NCBI RefSeq assembly: GCF_027596085.1
Contig: NC_072456.1
Location: forward strand, 18,613,218 to 18,677,217
Length of the DNA: 64,000 nucleotides
From: Anoplopoma fimbria
Lineage: Eukaryota > Chordata > Actinopteri > Perciformes > Anoplopomatidae
Reading direction: 5' to 3'
The notes beneath the pieces are model-generated. The model was not told the origin of the DNA and searched no databases. It was given only the letters and a program-made list of their open reading frames with translations. How positions within the stretch are numbered: the first letter of the stretch is position 1; the number at the start of each line of letters is the position of its first letter. The position numbers and the translations under genes are program-made. This document shows positions 1 through 12,865 of this stretch, piece by piece.

Positions 1-1657
1 AAAAGGTTTTGATAAAAGCTTTAATTCTTAAGTTTGGGAGCAGAAGTAAAAGTTGGGAACTTCTACTTTTATCTTTCCCTTAGGTCCAAAACATTTTCTG
101 TTATGAATACAGGCCCAGGTCTTCACAGATATCAACCACAGCTTTTTTTTTCATTTGTCTTACATTGGAATTGTGAGCTCTTAATTGTATCAAGTTTTCC
201 AACACCTGAAGTACAAGACAACGCAATCTTATGTGTCACTGCTCCTCCTCTGTAATGCTAGAAATGGTTGTTATAACCAAACCGCTTAGACAAACTAAAT
301 GTTGTACAACTTGTTGAAGTTTGTGTAGAAACAGAGTCACAAAGAGAGACATAACCTGTTTTACTTTTCCTAACAGTGAGACCGGGCAGATGATCGAGGA
401 GCCAACATTACATGCTGGCTGCAACAGTCGATGGTAAAGTATAAACATGGCCGAGGTCGTTATGCTTTGAATGCTAGCCTCTTTGTCAGACACAAGAGAA
501 AAAAAACAACACAAGCTATAATCGCCTTAAAAAAAATAATAATCATTCCCTCTGTGTGTCTTACAATAGAAGCCTTTCTCTATGTTTATGGTAGGAGAGG
601 AAAGACTGACTGACTGACTGACTGGCTGGCTGGCCGACATACTGGCTGCAGCACCAAGCAAACCCGCAGCTCTTTTCTAGCAAAAGGAGAGAAAATCAGT
701 ACAATTTCTAACAAACAAGTGTACTATACTGTTTATTCCTGTCCATCAGCCCTCTCGCTCTAAACCCTCTTTCTTTACGCCTTAATGCCTACCTTTGAGC
801 TTGCAGTTCCCTGACTCAACAATGCAGAGTCATTCCACACATCAAGCAGATCCCAGAGCCTATAATATAAGAACACTTGCCCACAACGCTGCAGTCAATG
901 AATGATAATCAGAGGGAGTCCACGACCCCCTGGCTGCAGATATCAGGAGCAGCTCTCCGCATCATAGAAATCATTACATAAACCATTTGGAATGAAAACA
1001 TCAGTCGTCTCGATTGATTTCTGGGAGGAAGAAAAAAAATGTATCCCCAGTGCATATTATCATTATGTGTCTCAGTGGACCACTTTACAATGAGCGGTGT
1101 GATGGATTCTGGAAAGGTGCTACACTATCATGTCTGCATAAAACAGTCAGTCAATATGGAGATTTTTTCCACTGCTTCCTATATAAATGTATTTTTTTTT
1201 TCTATTTGGTGAGTATCTGGCTTGTTTAAACACCTGACGCCACCTTTACCAAGTATAACAATGCCATGGAGGCAGTTAGTTAGCTGTGGGCTACAACTTG
1301 AGGCCTGTTTTTTTTACCCTGTATTATTTTACATTTGGACAAATTGGAACCATGCAGTTCTCCAACGATGTCCTTAAAAGTATGCCAAATTAGCTATTAC
1401 CAGTTCCTGTTTGCAACGTACCTATGAATGTACAGACGACTATCATTCGGTTATTTTGAATCTGAAGAAAACGTAAAAACATGATGATTCTCAGGAAAGT
1501 TATGGAGTTATAAGGAGAATCTTTTTTTTGGGACCGTTATGGACGTAGAATGATATCCTCGCCATGTGCAAGTCACACTGAATGCAAATATATGAGGGCA
1601 GAAAAAACACTAAAGTTTTCCGCTGTTTAAAGTACATTAAAACAAATATACACTTAC
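1..1657 (-). other. insr: insr intron 2 (partial)
   Basis: This stretch lies downstream (in transcript sense) of insr exon 2 and begins with a GTAAGTG donor at 1657-1651 on the minus strand. I find no further receptor exon in it, so exon 3 must lie left of the window. The only patterned sequence is a short GACT/GGCT tandem run near 604-636. The small open frames here have no recognisable domains. Confidence 0.75.
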
Positions 1658-2206
1658 TTCTCTGGCAGTGGTTCTGCGACCAGCATCGACCCCTGAAGTG
1701 TCCGTTGATGGTGTTCTGTGAGCAGGTGGTCTGACCTTGGGCTGTGCCGGGACACACATCTCCACACTCTCTGTCATTCTTATTGGCCACGATGAAGTTG
1801 TCCTCCACTGTGTCCAGGATCTTGGACCAGTCCAGGGTGGCCAGGTAGCACAGGTCTGGATTCTTCTCAATCCTCACGGCGCCCCGGGTGATATTCTTGA
1901 GGCTGTAAAGGCCCACCTCCTTCAGCTGCAGCATCTCGTAAATCACGAGAGCGTAGTTGAAGAAGAGGTTGTTTCCACGGATCACTGTCAGGTTGGGGAA
2001 GAGATCGCTGAGGGCCTCCAGGCCGTAGACCCGGAACAGCAGCACATAGTCGGTCACCACTTTCAGCTTTGGGTAGCTGAGGCCCCGGAAGTCCTCCGTC
2101 TTGGTCTTAAACATGAGCAGAATCTTCAGGTGGCCCTCGATGATGGTGCAGTTCTCCAACGATTGGAGGTTGGTCACATTGTTCCGGATGTCCTTACTCT
2201 GGCAGA
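1658..2206 (-). CDS. insr: Insulin receptor exon 2 (L1 domain, start of Cys-rich region)
   Basis: This 549-nt exon encodes about 183 residues of the extracellular alpha subunit of the insulin receptor, a plasma-membrane receptor tyrosine kinase that binds insulin. Seen directly: the leucine-rich L1 motifs [40 protein letters not shown] and [11 protein letters not shown], then ECGDVCPGT and [10 protein letters not shown], which start the furin-like cysteine-rich region. Potential N-glycosylation sites include NVT, NCT, NLT and NIT. The acceptor is a CCAG just above 2206 and the donor is GTAAGTG at 1657. The exon is phase 1 at both ends, as expected for this family, and joining exon 1 gives ...[13 protein letters not shown]. 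The match is closer to INSR than to IGF1R ([25 protein letters not shown]). Whether it is the insra or insrb paralogue cannot be told. Confidence 0.93.
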
Positions 2207-2626
2207 CTGGAGGGATTAAGAGGAAGGGAGACGTGAGAAACAATAATAAGACATAACAACACAGTGTTTTAAAACAATTTATCCAACAATTTTGCTAATG
2301 TTGGATAAATTGGTTTGGTTTTGGTATGACATCTCTTGAGTGCTGCCCTGCCTCTCAATATAAATTATTATTTATCAGGAGCAGCTCACTAGAACTAATG
2401 CAATGTAATACAACAGCCCTGAATCCCTCCATGAGTGTAGTAATAAGGTTTCCACTTTTTGTTGAAAGTGTTTTAGAGTGTAATAAATTTAACTTTATGA
2501 TGTTTTCTTTTTGAATTAATCAATTGTTATCTTATCATTCAGCATAATATTAATAAAGAGCACATCACAGTAGAAATGTAGAGTCATTCCTTGACTTTGG
2601 CTTACAGTAACAAGCCAAACCATAGA

Positions 2627-2629
<3 letters not shown>

Positions 2630-2657
<28 letters not shown>
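2630..2657. repeat. (AT)n microsatellite
   Basis: An uninterrupted AT dinucleotide run of about 28 bp inside insr intron 1. It is a simple repeat with no evident function. Confidence 0.9.
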
Positions 2658-2661
<4 letters not shown>

Positions 2662-5600
2662 GATCTTTATATTAAGGCAAGAGTAGTCTTCGATTTGCAA
2701 CGGTATCAACACAACCAGATATGAACATCAACTTTCCTTTTCCAGTTAAAGCCATGAAACCACTAGTGATCTGCATTAAGTAGAGCAGAGTCATTCATGA
2801 AACAGGCTCACTGAAGTCCCCTCTACAATCTGACCCGCCGCAAGCGCTCTCTCCCTCCCGCTCTCTCTCTCGCTCACACACACATTCTCTCTCTTCTCAT
2901 TGGCTGCAGCATTATTTCTCCAGAGAGGATATTACTGTATGGCACTGTCCGATCTGAATAAAGCAGGCATGAAGGGGTTAACAGAAAGGAAGCCTGGAAG
3001 CTAAATGCTTCTCCGTGCTCATTCATACTCTTTAGCTGATGAACAGTGCCTCACACACACAAGCCCACATTTGGACCAATAAATGCATTACACACACACA
3101 CTTATTCACACACACACAGAGACAGCTACTTAAGGAGATGTTCAGAGAGAAAAGGCATGCCGTTGTTGCTTGCAACAATTAATAGGATGTACATGTTCAA
3201 TGGATTCCTCAGAAGTTAAAGGAAAATTCTAGAGTGGGAGTCAAGAATACCTCATAGTTTAAACAGGTATTACAGTGAAAGCATTATTTATGTTTTAGTC
3301 ATTATATCAGGAAGCAAAATACATATTGGATTTGTTCTTTTTAAAAACGGTTAACAAAGTCACAGAGAGCAATGCGTGATCTGTTGTCAAAGCAGTTCAA
3401 CCATTTTCCTCCAAACAAATGTCCTTACCAAAAAACACCAGTAATAGCCATACAGGTGGGATGGTAGTGGGGAGACTTCTAACACTTATTTGTTCACATG
3501 ACTTAAGCATGCATGCACCATATCAAACATACTATCAGCCATAACGGCCCCTAACAGATGGTTATGCTCAATAACCAACATGCAAAAAGATTAGAATTGA
3601 ATGCAATCGGTCAGTGAAATGTTAAATGCGGCCACTACGATAAACATACAGACTTTTTCTCTCAGTCATTTATTTGATTACAATTTGAATACTAAGATGC
3701 AAGGAAAGACTGGCTTGCAGAAAAATAATCATGAAACCTAGTTAAATTTGTAAAAAACAAAAACATACATGCATGTAGAGTTAAATGAACCTCTTATCTC
3801 AGACGCGATCTAATGGTCTCCATTTAGTCTGCTGCTTTCAAATCAATGAGACAGACACACACCTACTAATCACACACTGTAAGTGTCTTCCACCATCTTT
3901 GTGGTGTGAACCCCATCTAGTCGCTACTTAGTTGTTATGTTCCCCATCTATTATGGTCAATCCTTTGCTTCCTATTAGCACACACACAAAAAAAAATAAC
4001 CAATGGCATCTACACGTCTTAAAAAAAGTCCAAATGGATGGCAGTGGACTACTTGGTTCCATTGAGTTGTTATTGACTGTCCTCATTTCCCAGGTGTAAG
4101 CTACCTATTAACTTCCCATTCTGTTAAAGGTTAGCGAGACAAACATGTCAACAATCCAGGTACAAACTCTGACCAGCAGCACATCAATGGTGTTTGGGTG
4201 ACTTATTTTAATGGATGGAAGCCAATAAAGCCTGTGACCACTACACTGACAAATACATTTGTGTTTACTACAACCACATGTTGGCAGTACGGGGGGAGTA
4301 ACGTAGGCATTGACTGTGTCAGAGTGTAAAAAGTCAGACTAAGACATCAAAACAGTCAGAAGATATTTGTCAACTAGAAGCCCCAAAAAATGTCTGGATC
4401 AGAAAAATAGTCAGAATGAAATTTAAATATCCATGCAAAGTATCCAATTTCCATATTATCTGAAGCTTGAGTATGTGTTAATTAGTTCCTGTTTTTTCTT
4501 TGAATTTGTCTGATACAGTCAAATAAAAAAAGGCTTCACAATGGACTATTCTGTTTAATCCCAAAAACATTTAAACTGAAGAGAAATATACACAAAATAG
4601 CAATGCTGAATGTCAAAACCTTGGTATTTGCTTCTGTAGGGCACCTAACAAAACTTTTAGGGTAAAAGAAATTGAGCAGGTGAGATATTGAAAAGTAGCT
4701 ATCAGCTACTCCTCTGTACAAAAATGAAGCCATCCTGTTAACTATTCCGTTTCCAAATGTGTTGGTTTATTGCCACATGACCAAATGTCAACTGGTAGAT
4801 CTAAACGTGAACTAAACAAAAACTACACAAGCGTCAACAGTCAACAGCTGTGCACACTAACTTCTCTAAGATTTTATAATCAAAATGAAGGTGTATCAGA
4901 ATATTTACAGAGCAAATACATCAGATATAAGTGATGCAGGACTCTTCTTGACACAGATCTCAGGGTCAGTGCTCCATAGTTTGAATGGAAACGTTCCCAA
5001 AACAACGCAGCAGAGCCTCCGATGGTGGGAAATGGTTTTCCGGAAGTTTAAATTAAGTTTCTCTCTGCCCAAGTAGTACGTGAATTTCTCTCTAAACAGC
5101 AGGAGGTCTATAATTAAGTGACAAAAAATATGATGGATAAATTCCTAAATCTACAATCAAATAAACTCTTATATTCCTTTTTTAACACAAACACTGAGGA
5201 AAAGTTATATATTCATCCATTTATTGTCAGACAAACAAGTGGACACAAGATCATCACTGTCTGTTGTATTCACTGTGCACTAAAATGACTTCTATTGACC
5301 GAAAACAGTTGTTTGGATAGAAAACATTTACATGGAGTATTCAAAAGTACCCACTTTGATGTGGACGTGGCCAAAGCCAGCTCAACTTTGCACACTTCCA
5401 TCTGCAGCCAGCATTGCCAGCAGCCAAAAACAACTCATAAAATAAGACAATAAATTCATTTCAGCTGTAAACAATCTCATCAGATAAGGCAGTGTTTGAA
5501 ACAACAGCTACTCATTCACACAATCTAGCGACGTTGCCGTGGCCGCACCCTCTTTATTGGACACATAGCGTATCAGAAACCAAAACACAAAGACATACTT

Positions 5601-6564
5601 CTTCCTCCACTATGTGTCAGTTGGTGTTATTCCCAGTGATAAGAGCAACCTAACACCTCTCTGCCCCTCCTGCCTTATCTCTGGGACACATCTAACAGGC
5701 CTTCAGGCCACCCACTCGCTGTCAGCCTGCAGAACTTACCGGATACCTATTGTGCAACACGGCAGCATAACAAACTATGTTACGCAACACCAACAGGGCC
5801 AGGGTGCAGCTCACCTCTGCCCGCGACGGTCTTCAAGGAAACACCAAGAGGACACAAACATGACCTTTACATATTCATTTATTTTATCCCTCTGCAAGTT
5901 ACTGGAAGTGAGGTTTTTCTCTTCACACAGCGTGCTTACAGGCTAGCACATGTGTCGTCTCCTGTTGGAGAAGCTTTATTGACACAAAGAAATGTTAGTG
6001 GGCCATGAGGGGGAAGCTGTACAAGGTGCTGCTGGGAGCTCCCTCCGCAAAATGGAGTCTTGTTTTCGACTGACAGAAACGAGAGGGGGGTGGGAGCTAG
6101 ATGTGTGTGTGGGGGTGGGGGGGGGGGTCGGGTCGGGTCGTGGGTCATCGGGGGGCAGATGGGAAAGAGAGGAGGAAAAGGGGGAGGAAAAGGAGTGGAG
6201 GAAGGGGTTGTTATGCAGTCGGGGGCTGGCTGCGAGAGCCACTGTGTCGTTAAAATAATGAGTTATCTCCTCCCTCTATCCTCCCAGGTTTAAGGAACGG
6301 GGGGGGGGGACAGGAGACGCAAAGAGCGCGAATGGGGAGATTGAGTAAGAGGGGAAGGGGTTGTGGGTAAAAAACAAAAAAAGGTGGGGGAGGTGTAGGG
6401 GTTAAGGGGGCAGAGACATGATGGGGAGGGGAGTGAGCGGGGTGAAAGTGTAACCTGAGCCCCGGCAGGAACGCAGGGTGACGTAAGGGGACCTACAGGA
6501 CGGTTGGTGATCACATGCATGAATGGAGGGCCGCTATGGACCCCTGTTACATGACAAGGAACGT

Positions 6565-6565
<1 letters not shown>

Positions 6566-6656
<91 letters not shown>
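6566..6656. repeat. (CA)n microsatellite, about 91 bp
   Basis: An uninterrupted CA array of about 45 units in insr intron 1. G-rich, purine-biased sequence flanks it (6090-6450 upstream). The open frames that cross it, reading Thr-His or Val-Cys repeats, are artefacts of the repeat. Confidence 0.97.
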
Positions 6657-6658
<2 letters not shown>

Positions 6659-7795
6659 CGCCTAACTGTGGGGGAGAGAGAAGGGGGGAGAGTTTGCTAC
6701 CTATTGGCCATGATGAACAATAAGCATATACTCAACAAATACTGAACAAGCTGAGCTAATGACTGGATGTATGGAGGGAAGATCATCGGACAGAAAAAAC
6801 AGACAGAGAAACCTAAAGAAAGAGGAAGACACCTGCTGCACAATTCATGTTTTGTCGTCTGATGAAGGAAATTGTAAAACAGAATGCTTTGACACAAAGA
6901 CAATGCTGTGAGCTGCTGTTTTAAATTGCATTTTGACACAAACCGAGCAAAAAAAAAAAAAGAATAATTCTAAAATAGTAGACATTGTTTGTGCGGGGGA
7001 CACACACACACACACAATGACCGTGACCCCTGTGAAGCCCACCCTCCCACCGAGGACCACCCATAAGCAGACGGCTTGGTGCTCTTACTGGCTGGACAGG
7101 AGCGCTTAATTACAATAACAACCCAATCAGACGCTAATGAGCTCGGGTGGAGGGGGAGGTGGGGGGTGGAGGGAGGTAGGGGGCGCGAGGTCTGTATCGA
7201 AGCAGAGAATGGAATAACAGGGCACAGACTGGAACGTACTGTACCATACTGTGGATCTCTATAGGAGAAATGTGGGCCATCCACCCGCCTTCCCTGTCTG
7301 TTTGACACTTAATTTGGCAGCAGGAATGAGAAGAGGAGGAGGGGGGGAGGGAGGGAGGGAGGTATGGGGGGGTGTCAGACAAACAGAAACAGCAGAGGGA
7401 AAAGCTTGGAGATGGAGTGAGTTTAATGAGTTTAAGTCCTCAATAGGAAATAAAAAAATTAAAAATCCAAATTTTTCACATGAACACGTTGACGAATACG
7501 CCTATTCTGAAATGTCGCCTCTCTTGATAACAAACACGTCGAGAAAGATACCGTCTAGACATTTGTTGCTGTGTGCTGCTTGAATAGTTTGAATTCACAC
7601 ATTCGCGCTGTTAACAGTAACTGAATAAATTGTCCAAACCGTTCCTCAGCTTCTGTTGGTCACACAAGGAATGCCTGCATGTTATTTTACACTCTGTATG
7701 CTTTGATGTTATTTTAATATGATGAAACCATTCAAACTCTGGTCCATCCTCCATACACAGACAATAGAGCATAATGCAATATGCCAGGACAGAAC

Positions 7796-8136
7796 AGGGC
7801 TTAACAATATTGGGTAAAAACAATATTGTAATCGATATTATTATAACATTTTTTCACTTAAAGTTAGACCATCAGTAAGCTGAGCGAATGAATGCATTGT
7901 GCAATGCCTGCAGGGGAAACCAGAAACCAAGTTGTAATTAAATGAGGAAAAAGTATATTATTTATAGGAAGTAATGACTGTTTACTTTTAGAAAATGCAC
8001 TTTTGGTCATGAAATAATAATTTTGATAGTTTTTAATTTTCTGTCAAGCAATAAAATGGTTCCTTAGTTTGCGATGGTGAGTCAAACTCTCCTTATTCCA
8101 TTATGTTGATGCTGAAACAATCTATTGTTCAGCCCT
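7796..8136. mobile_element. Short non-autonomous DNA transposon (hAT-like MITE)
   Basis: A 341-bp AT-rich element bounded by inverted ends. The left end reads AGGGCTTAACAATA, and the right end read on the other strand is AGGGCTGAACAATA (13 of 14 match). It carries no coding frame. The ends resemble teleost non-autonomous elements that begin with AGGGCTGAACGATA-type termini, which I recall as hAT-like; that family assignment is from memory. I could not see a clean 8-bp target duplication, so the exact outer edges or the superfamily could be off. Confidence 0.6.
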
Positions 8137-9831
8137 AATATTAAACTTAAATATTAAGCAGTAGTGTTTCCATGGCTTAAGTAGTCCTGATGCTGTAACG
8201 GTCATTGACCATAATATAGTGGCATAAGCTCCCTGTTCACACGCTACCCTTTAAGAGCAATAATAGGTGAAAACACCTTTCAAATACTGAGCGTTTAGAT
8301 TATGAATGACCTATTCAGTCCTCCTGCTTTCTGTGACGCGTAATTTGAAACTGTGATGTCAACATTAGTTAAACAATGTCTCAAGACATTCCAGCACTTT
8401 ATGATCTACTTGGCTGCTTATGGCAACAAAACAGTTTCCGATTACAAGTGCCATTCTGAAACACAGATTAACTGACTACTGGTGTTAAGTTTTTCAACCC
8501 TGAAAACCTAACCTGAAAATAACCTTATGCTGTAGACAACAATGTGTGCTTAAAACAGTGTGAACCACTGTGCAACCTTTCTCTCTTTTTACTTCTTTTT
8601 ACTTGCAGATATCTCTTAGATCGTAAGAATATCAGCCAGGACGGCTTTAAGTCTTTAGTAGTCTACTGGCTGTTTGTGTGTTTTTTTTCCAATTTGCACC
8701 CATTCTAAATCCGTCTAAAGACATCTGTTAAATGGCAGTATATATATATATTTGCAAATTTCCCTTCAGCTCCTAGCCATTTTAGCACGTCATCATCCAT
8801 CTCCGTCACATCTTTAACTCCCTCTGGCTTGTCAAATATGAAGCGGAATTAGCTCACAGAATAAGCTCTTAATAATTACAGCTCAAGAATTATTTGAGCG
8901 TGACCGGTGCAACTGAGGTCATAGTGATGTAACGGCTATCTCTGACAGCAAACTGCCATCTCCACTATTCAGTGAGCACCCACAGCTGCAGCCTCCGTTA
9001 TAGTGTAGCTACAATTTCAGAGAGATTCTTCTCTTATTTTTAGAGTTGTGCTCCCCTGCAGAGAATTTAATATGCATCAACTAACCGTAGCTGGCTGGCA
9101 GTGAGAAAGTGGATCACACTGGCAGTTCTAGAAGGTTAGAGTGGAGCCCTATGAGGCCCCGGGTACCAGCCTGCCTCTGCCTTTCACTGTAGCAGAGGGC
9201 AGCCTCACGTTAGTCGAGCGTGAAACCAGACCTGTCCAGCATGAAACCAGGTGGCGGCTAACTCTGGTTTAGACGCACGTTGCCCCTGATGAGGTGATCT
9301 GCTGATTATAGATTTGTCAACAGATCACTTGCTGAACAAACCCCAGGAGGGAGAATATGCGGCCGCCGTGCCAAGTGGACTGCCAGTGGAAAAATGCATT
9401 TGTTTGTTGATATAGCTGTGGAAAGTCCTGAGAAGTAAAGCCAGCTCCCCGTGCGCCCACTGCCAAGCTGTGGCTTTTACAGCGAAAAAAAATGACGCCG
9501 AGAAATTGCATGAGAGGCATTTTGATTAACATGTACCAACTTGTACCTTCAAACAAAGAGACTTGAGGACCAAAATAACAGTAGGAGAGCCAAAGACATA
9601 GAGAGGGGGGGGGGGGCAGTTTGAAGAGTGGAAATAATCTCAAATTAAACCACACAACAAATGCTTTTCAGACGACACCTTCTGTGAACAATAAGAGGAA
9701 AAATGAACAAGCGATCCGATGAGCGAGCGCAGTGAACACGTGCTTCGTGACCGACCTGTGCTTCCACATTCGAGGGCATCAGATAAAGGTGGGGAGTGGG
9801 GGGGGCATGGGAAGGGAGACGGAGCGGGAGG

Positions 9832-9835
<4 letters not shown>

Positions 9836-9878
<43 letters not shown>
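9836..9878. repeat. (GA)n microsatellite
   Basis: A GA dinucleotide run of about 43 bp in a purine-rich part of insr intron 1. Another (GA)n run lies near 15537-15560 and a (CT)n run near 10901-10922. Confidence 0.93.
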
Positions 9879-9882
<4 letters not shown>

Positions 9883-11367
9883 TGTGTGTGGGTTGGAGCA
9901 CCTGTTCCTCCATTGCCTCAGCTTCCCATTGAGGAGCATGGCAGGGGAGTTGGCCTAGCCTATTTATACAGAGCGCTGGGTCCCGTTACCGCTGTGGCAC
10001 CGGGCCAGGCTGTGGCAGATTGAGGCGGGTAGAAAAGAGCAACATGCAGACCCTGCGCTGTCAGATGGCTGGCCAAGAAAAGAGAGAGAGAGAGGCCTAA
10101 ATCAGATCACACTGGTGACTTTGGCTCACTTCCTTCCATCCACCTTCCGGCATTGGCAAAAGGAGAGAGGAAGGGAGGGATGGAGGAGGGATGGAGGGGG
10201 GGGGGGGGTAGGTGCAGACAGAGGGAGACAAAGAGACAAAATATAAACAGAGACGAAGAATGAGGAAGAGAAAAAGAAGTGAGGGAGGTCACTTGTTTTT
10301 TTTTTTTTTTAAAAACAGTGACTCACTGTTTTCTACTTCCACGGAGCTCGGTTAGACCTTGGACTCGAGGCTGCTGAGAGTGAGGAGGAAAAAGACAGGT
10401 GTAGGAGCGAAGTGGAGAGAAAAAAGAGGCAAAAGAAACAAGAGGAGAATGTGAGTGGACAGCCCTGTTTGACATCTCCGTAGAGTGACAGGGTACCTGA
10501 TAGGAACCGATCCCTCGAGTCCATGTCCACCAACACAAACACCAACTATCCACCGCATGAACACGCCTAGTCTGACGGAGAAACATGTCTTACATCCATC
10601 TTTCATGTAAGATGGATAGAAGACGAGATGACTAGAAGGTCTTTTCAGTCGTCACATTCACACTCAAAGCAGTTCATGAAGTTAACATAAGGGCTTAAAA
10701 CTGCCCATGTTTTAGAAGACAATTCATATAAAGCCCATCTATACATCTCCTGCAAACTATTGCACCTCTGCTCTGACTGCATACTCAAAACCAGCAAACA
10801 AAGGCCAGGAATTTAAAACCCTCGGTCCATATGTAAAGCAGATAAGATGTTCACTGTCTTTGTATCTGAGGTTTTTCCTTATTCCTCATTCCATTTCCAG
10901 CTCTCTCTCTCTCTCTCTCTCTTTTTCCTTTCATGTGCCTCGTATGTCTCTGCAGCACAGCACAGTGCAATTTTAACCTTTCAAAAAGAAAATCACCTGA
11001 CAATTTAGAAAATCAGACATGGAAGCCGACATGTTTGCCATGACAAACATACATAATAATACAGAACTAGTAAGTCTTTCTGCTTAATTCCATGACCGAT
11101 TGTAACCAACATGTTCCCTGTCTAGAAAAATAAATCGGACAGCTGGTAGTACACAAACCAAGAAAAGAAAAATCCGAAAAATTCTGGCCACGCCTGACAA
11201 AACAGCTAAACCAGGTGGTGCTCCAAACAAATAAAAAGCATGTTGGGGGGGAGCAGCATTCCTGAAATACTCAAAGCATTTGGAAGCAGACAGAGGACTG
11301 TGAAACAAGAGCAGGTAATCAAACGCAGGCTGGACTGTGCCTAAGATATAGTGCAAGACAGACAGAC

Positions 11368-11368
<1 letters not shown>

Positions 11369-11412
<44 letters not shown>
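11369..11412. repeat. (AC)n microsatellite
   Basis: An AC dinucleotide run of about 44 bp in insr intron 1, with no interruption until the ACTCAC at its end. Confidence 0.93.
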
Positions 11413-11417
<5 letters not shown>

Positions 11418-12407
11418 GACTAGAGTGAGTAATACAAAAAACATCTGATGTTCCTTTTCATCTTCCCACGTTAGCGAGCGGAGCGCACAGTGGCGTCTTG
11501 GTGTGGTGTGGTGAGCCTCGGCCTGAGGAGGGAGGCAGTCGGGGCTCGGTTCCTCTGCTTGAGTCGCAGCCGCACGGCAGCAGCTGCAGGGCCCGGCCCC
11601 ACCAACGCTCCGACCCACAAACCATATCTACACACGAGGCTGGACGAGCTACGCCTGCCTGGTGGCTGTGCCAAAGCGGCTTCTTCAATCCCATATAGAC
11701 CTCTACGTCTGAGCAATGGCTGGGAAGCTACATTTCCCAAACTATCCTGCTTCCTGTAGTACGGTGGTGTACGCTTTTAGTCGCTCAGCACTCAAGACAG
11801 GAAACAGAAAAAAAATCAAGATGAGGAGGGATTCAGACTAGAAAGGGAGAGTACAACCGCTGTGACGGGACAGTTGCCCAAGCTTTAGCGAAACAAGCTA
11901 ACTCTGTTTTTTCACACTGAGTCGTTTTTTTGTTTTTTTACCTCCAGCTAAAACAGTTTAAGGGTTTAGTGGAGGTATTTCCCTGTGTGGTGAATGGACG
12001 AGTGAGCTCATCCCAAGCGTGGCCAATCCTATTGATTTGGATTGCTGCAAGGCTGCCAACTCTGAGCTACAGCGGAATCCAAAATTTGATGCAAAACGTT
12101 GAAAAACAGGAGGAGGAAATAATTTAACTCTAACTGCCTTGAAATGAGACTGCAATTGTTTGTGTGTCTCTCTATATGAATGTGTGTGTGTAAATGAGCC
12201 TATAGAGACTAAAGAAAAGAGATGATAAGTTAAGAAGCACAGGAAATAAAAAAAGATGCAGAAGCGATGGAGAAACTAAAGAAGTACAGGAGCAAACGGG
12301 GAAGCAAAATGGGGGGAGAGTTGACAAACTGAGACGGAAAAGAGGGAGAGGCAGAGGGGCCAGGTCGGTTTAATGGCCAGTTTGTCTGCACTGTTAGACC
12401 ACCAGCT

Positions 12408-12409
<2 letters not shown>

Positions 12410-12501
<92 letters not shown>
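12410..12501. repeat. (CA)n microsatellite, about 92 bp (left arm of a facing pair)
   Basis: A perfect CA array in insr intron 1. About 258 bp further on lies a perfect (GT)n array of similar length at 12760-12863. The two are complementary and face each other, so they can pair in one strand or in the pre-mRNA. Confidence 0.97.
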
Positions 12502-12502
<1 letters not shown>

Positions 12503-12758
12503 CATGCCTCTCTGCTTCCTTCTTTCCATATCTCTCTCTACCTCCACCTTTTCTTTGCTCAGGCCTGTAACCCACAGCTTTGGGAGTGCATCCTTCAATT
12601 TTAAGTGAAATTAAATTGTATTTTTTCTCTCCGTTTTAGCATAAATATCTACTCTTTAAATCACTTGTTTTGTGATCTACTTTGAGAAAAGAAACCAGAA
12701 ATCAAACAACAGATCTATTCTTTTTTAATATCATTGGATTGTTGTTGACACATGCTTC

Positions 12759-12865
<107 letters not shown>

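Noticed and set aside
1737..2219. A 160-residue open frame on the + strand over insr exon 2
   Set aside because: It is the antisense shadow of the conserved insr exon, which explains the absence of stops.
6515..6745. Open frames reading poly-Thr-His or poly-Val-Cys (here and at 11.4, 12.4, 12.8, 15.2, 16.3, 20.6, 22.7, 31.7 and 38.9 kb)
   Set aside because: They are translations of (CA)n/(GT)n microsatellites on both strands, with no start context, splice support or domain.
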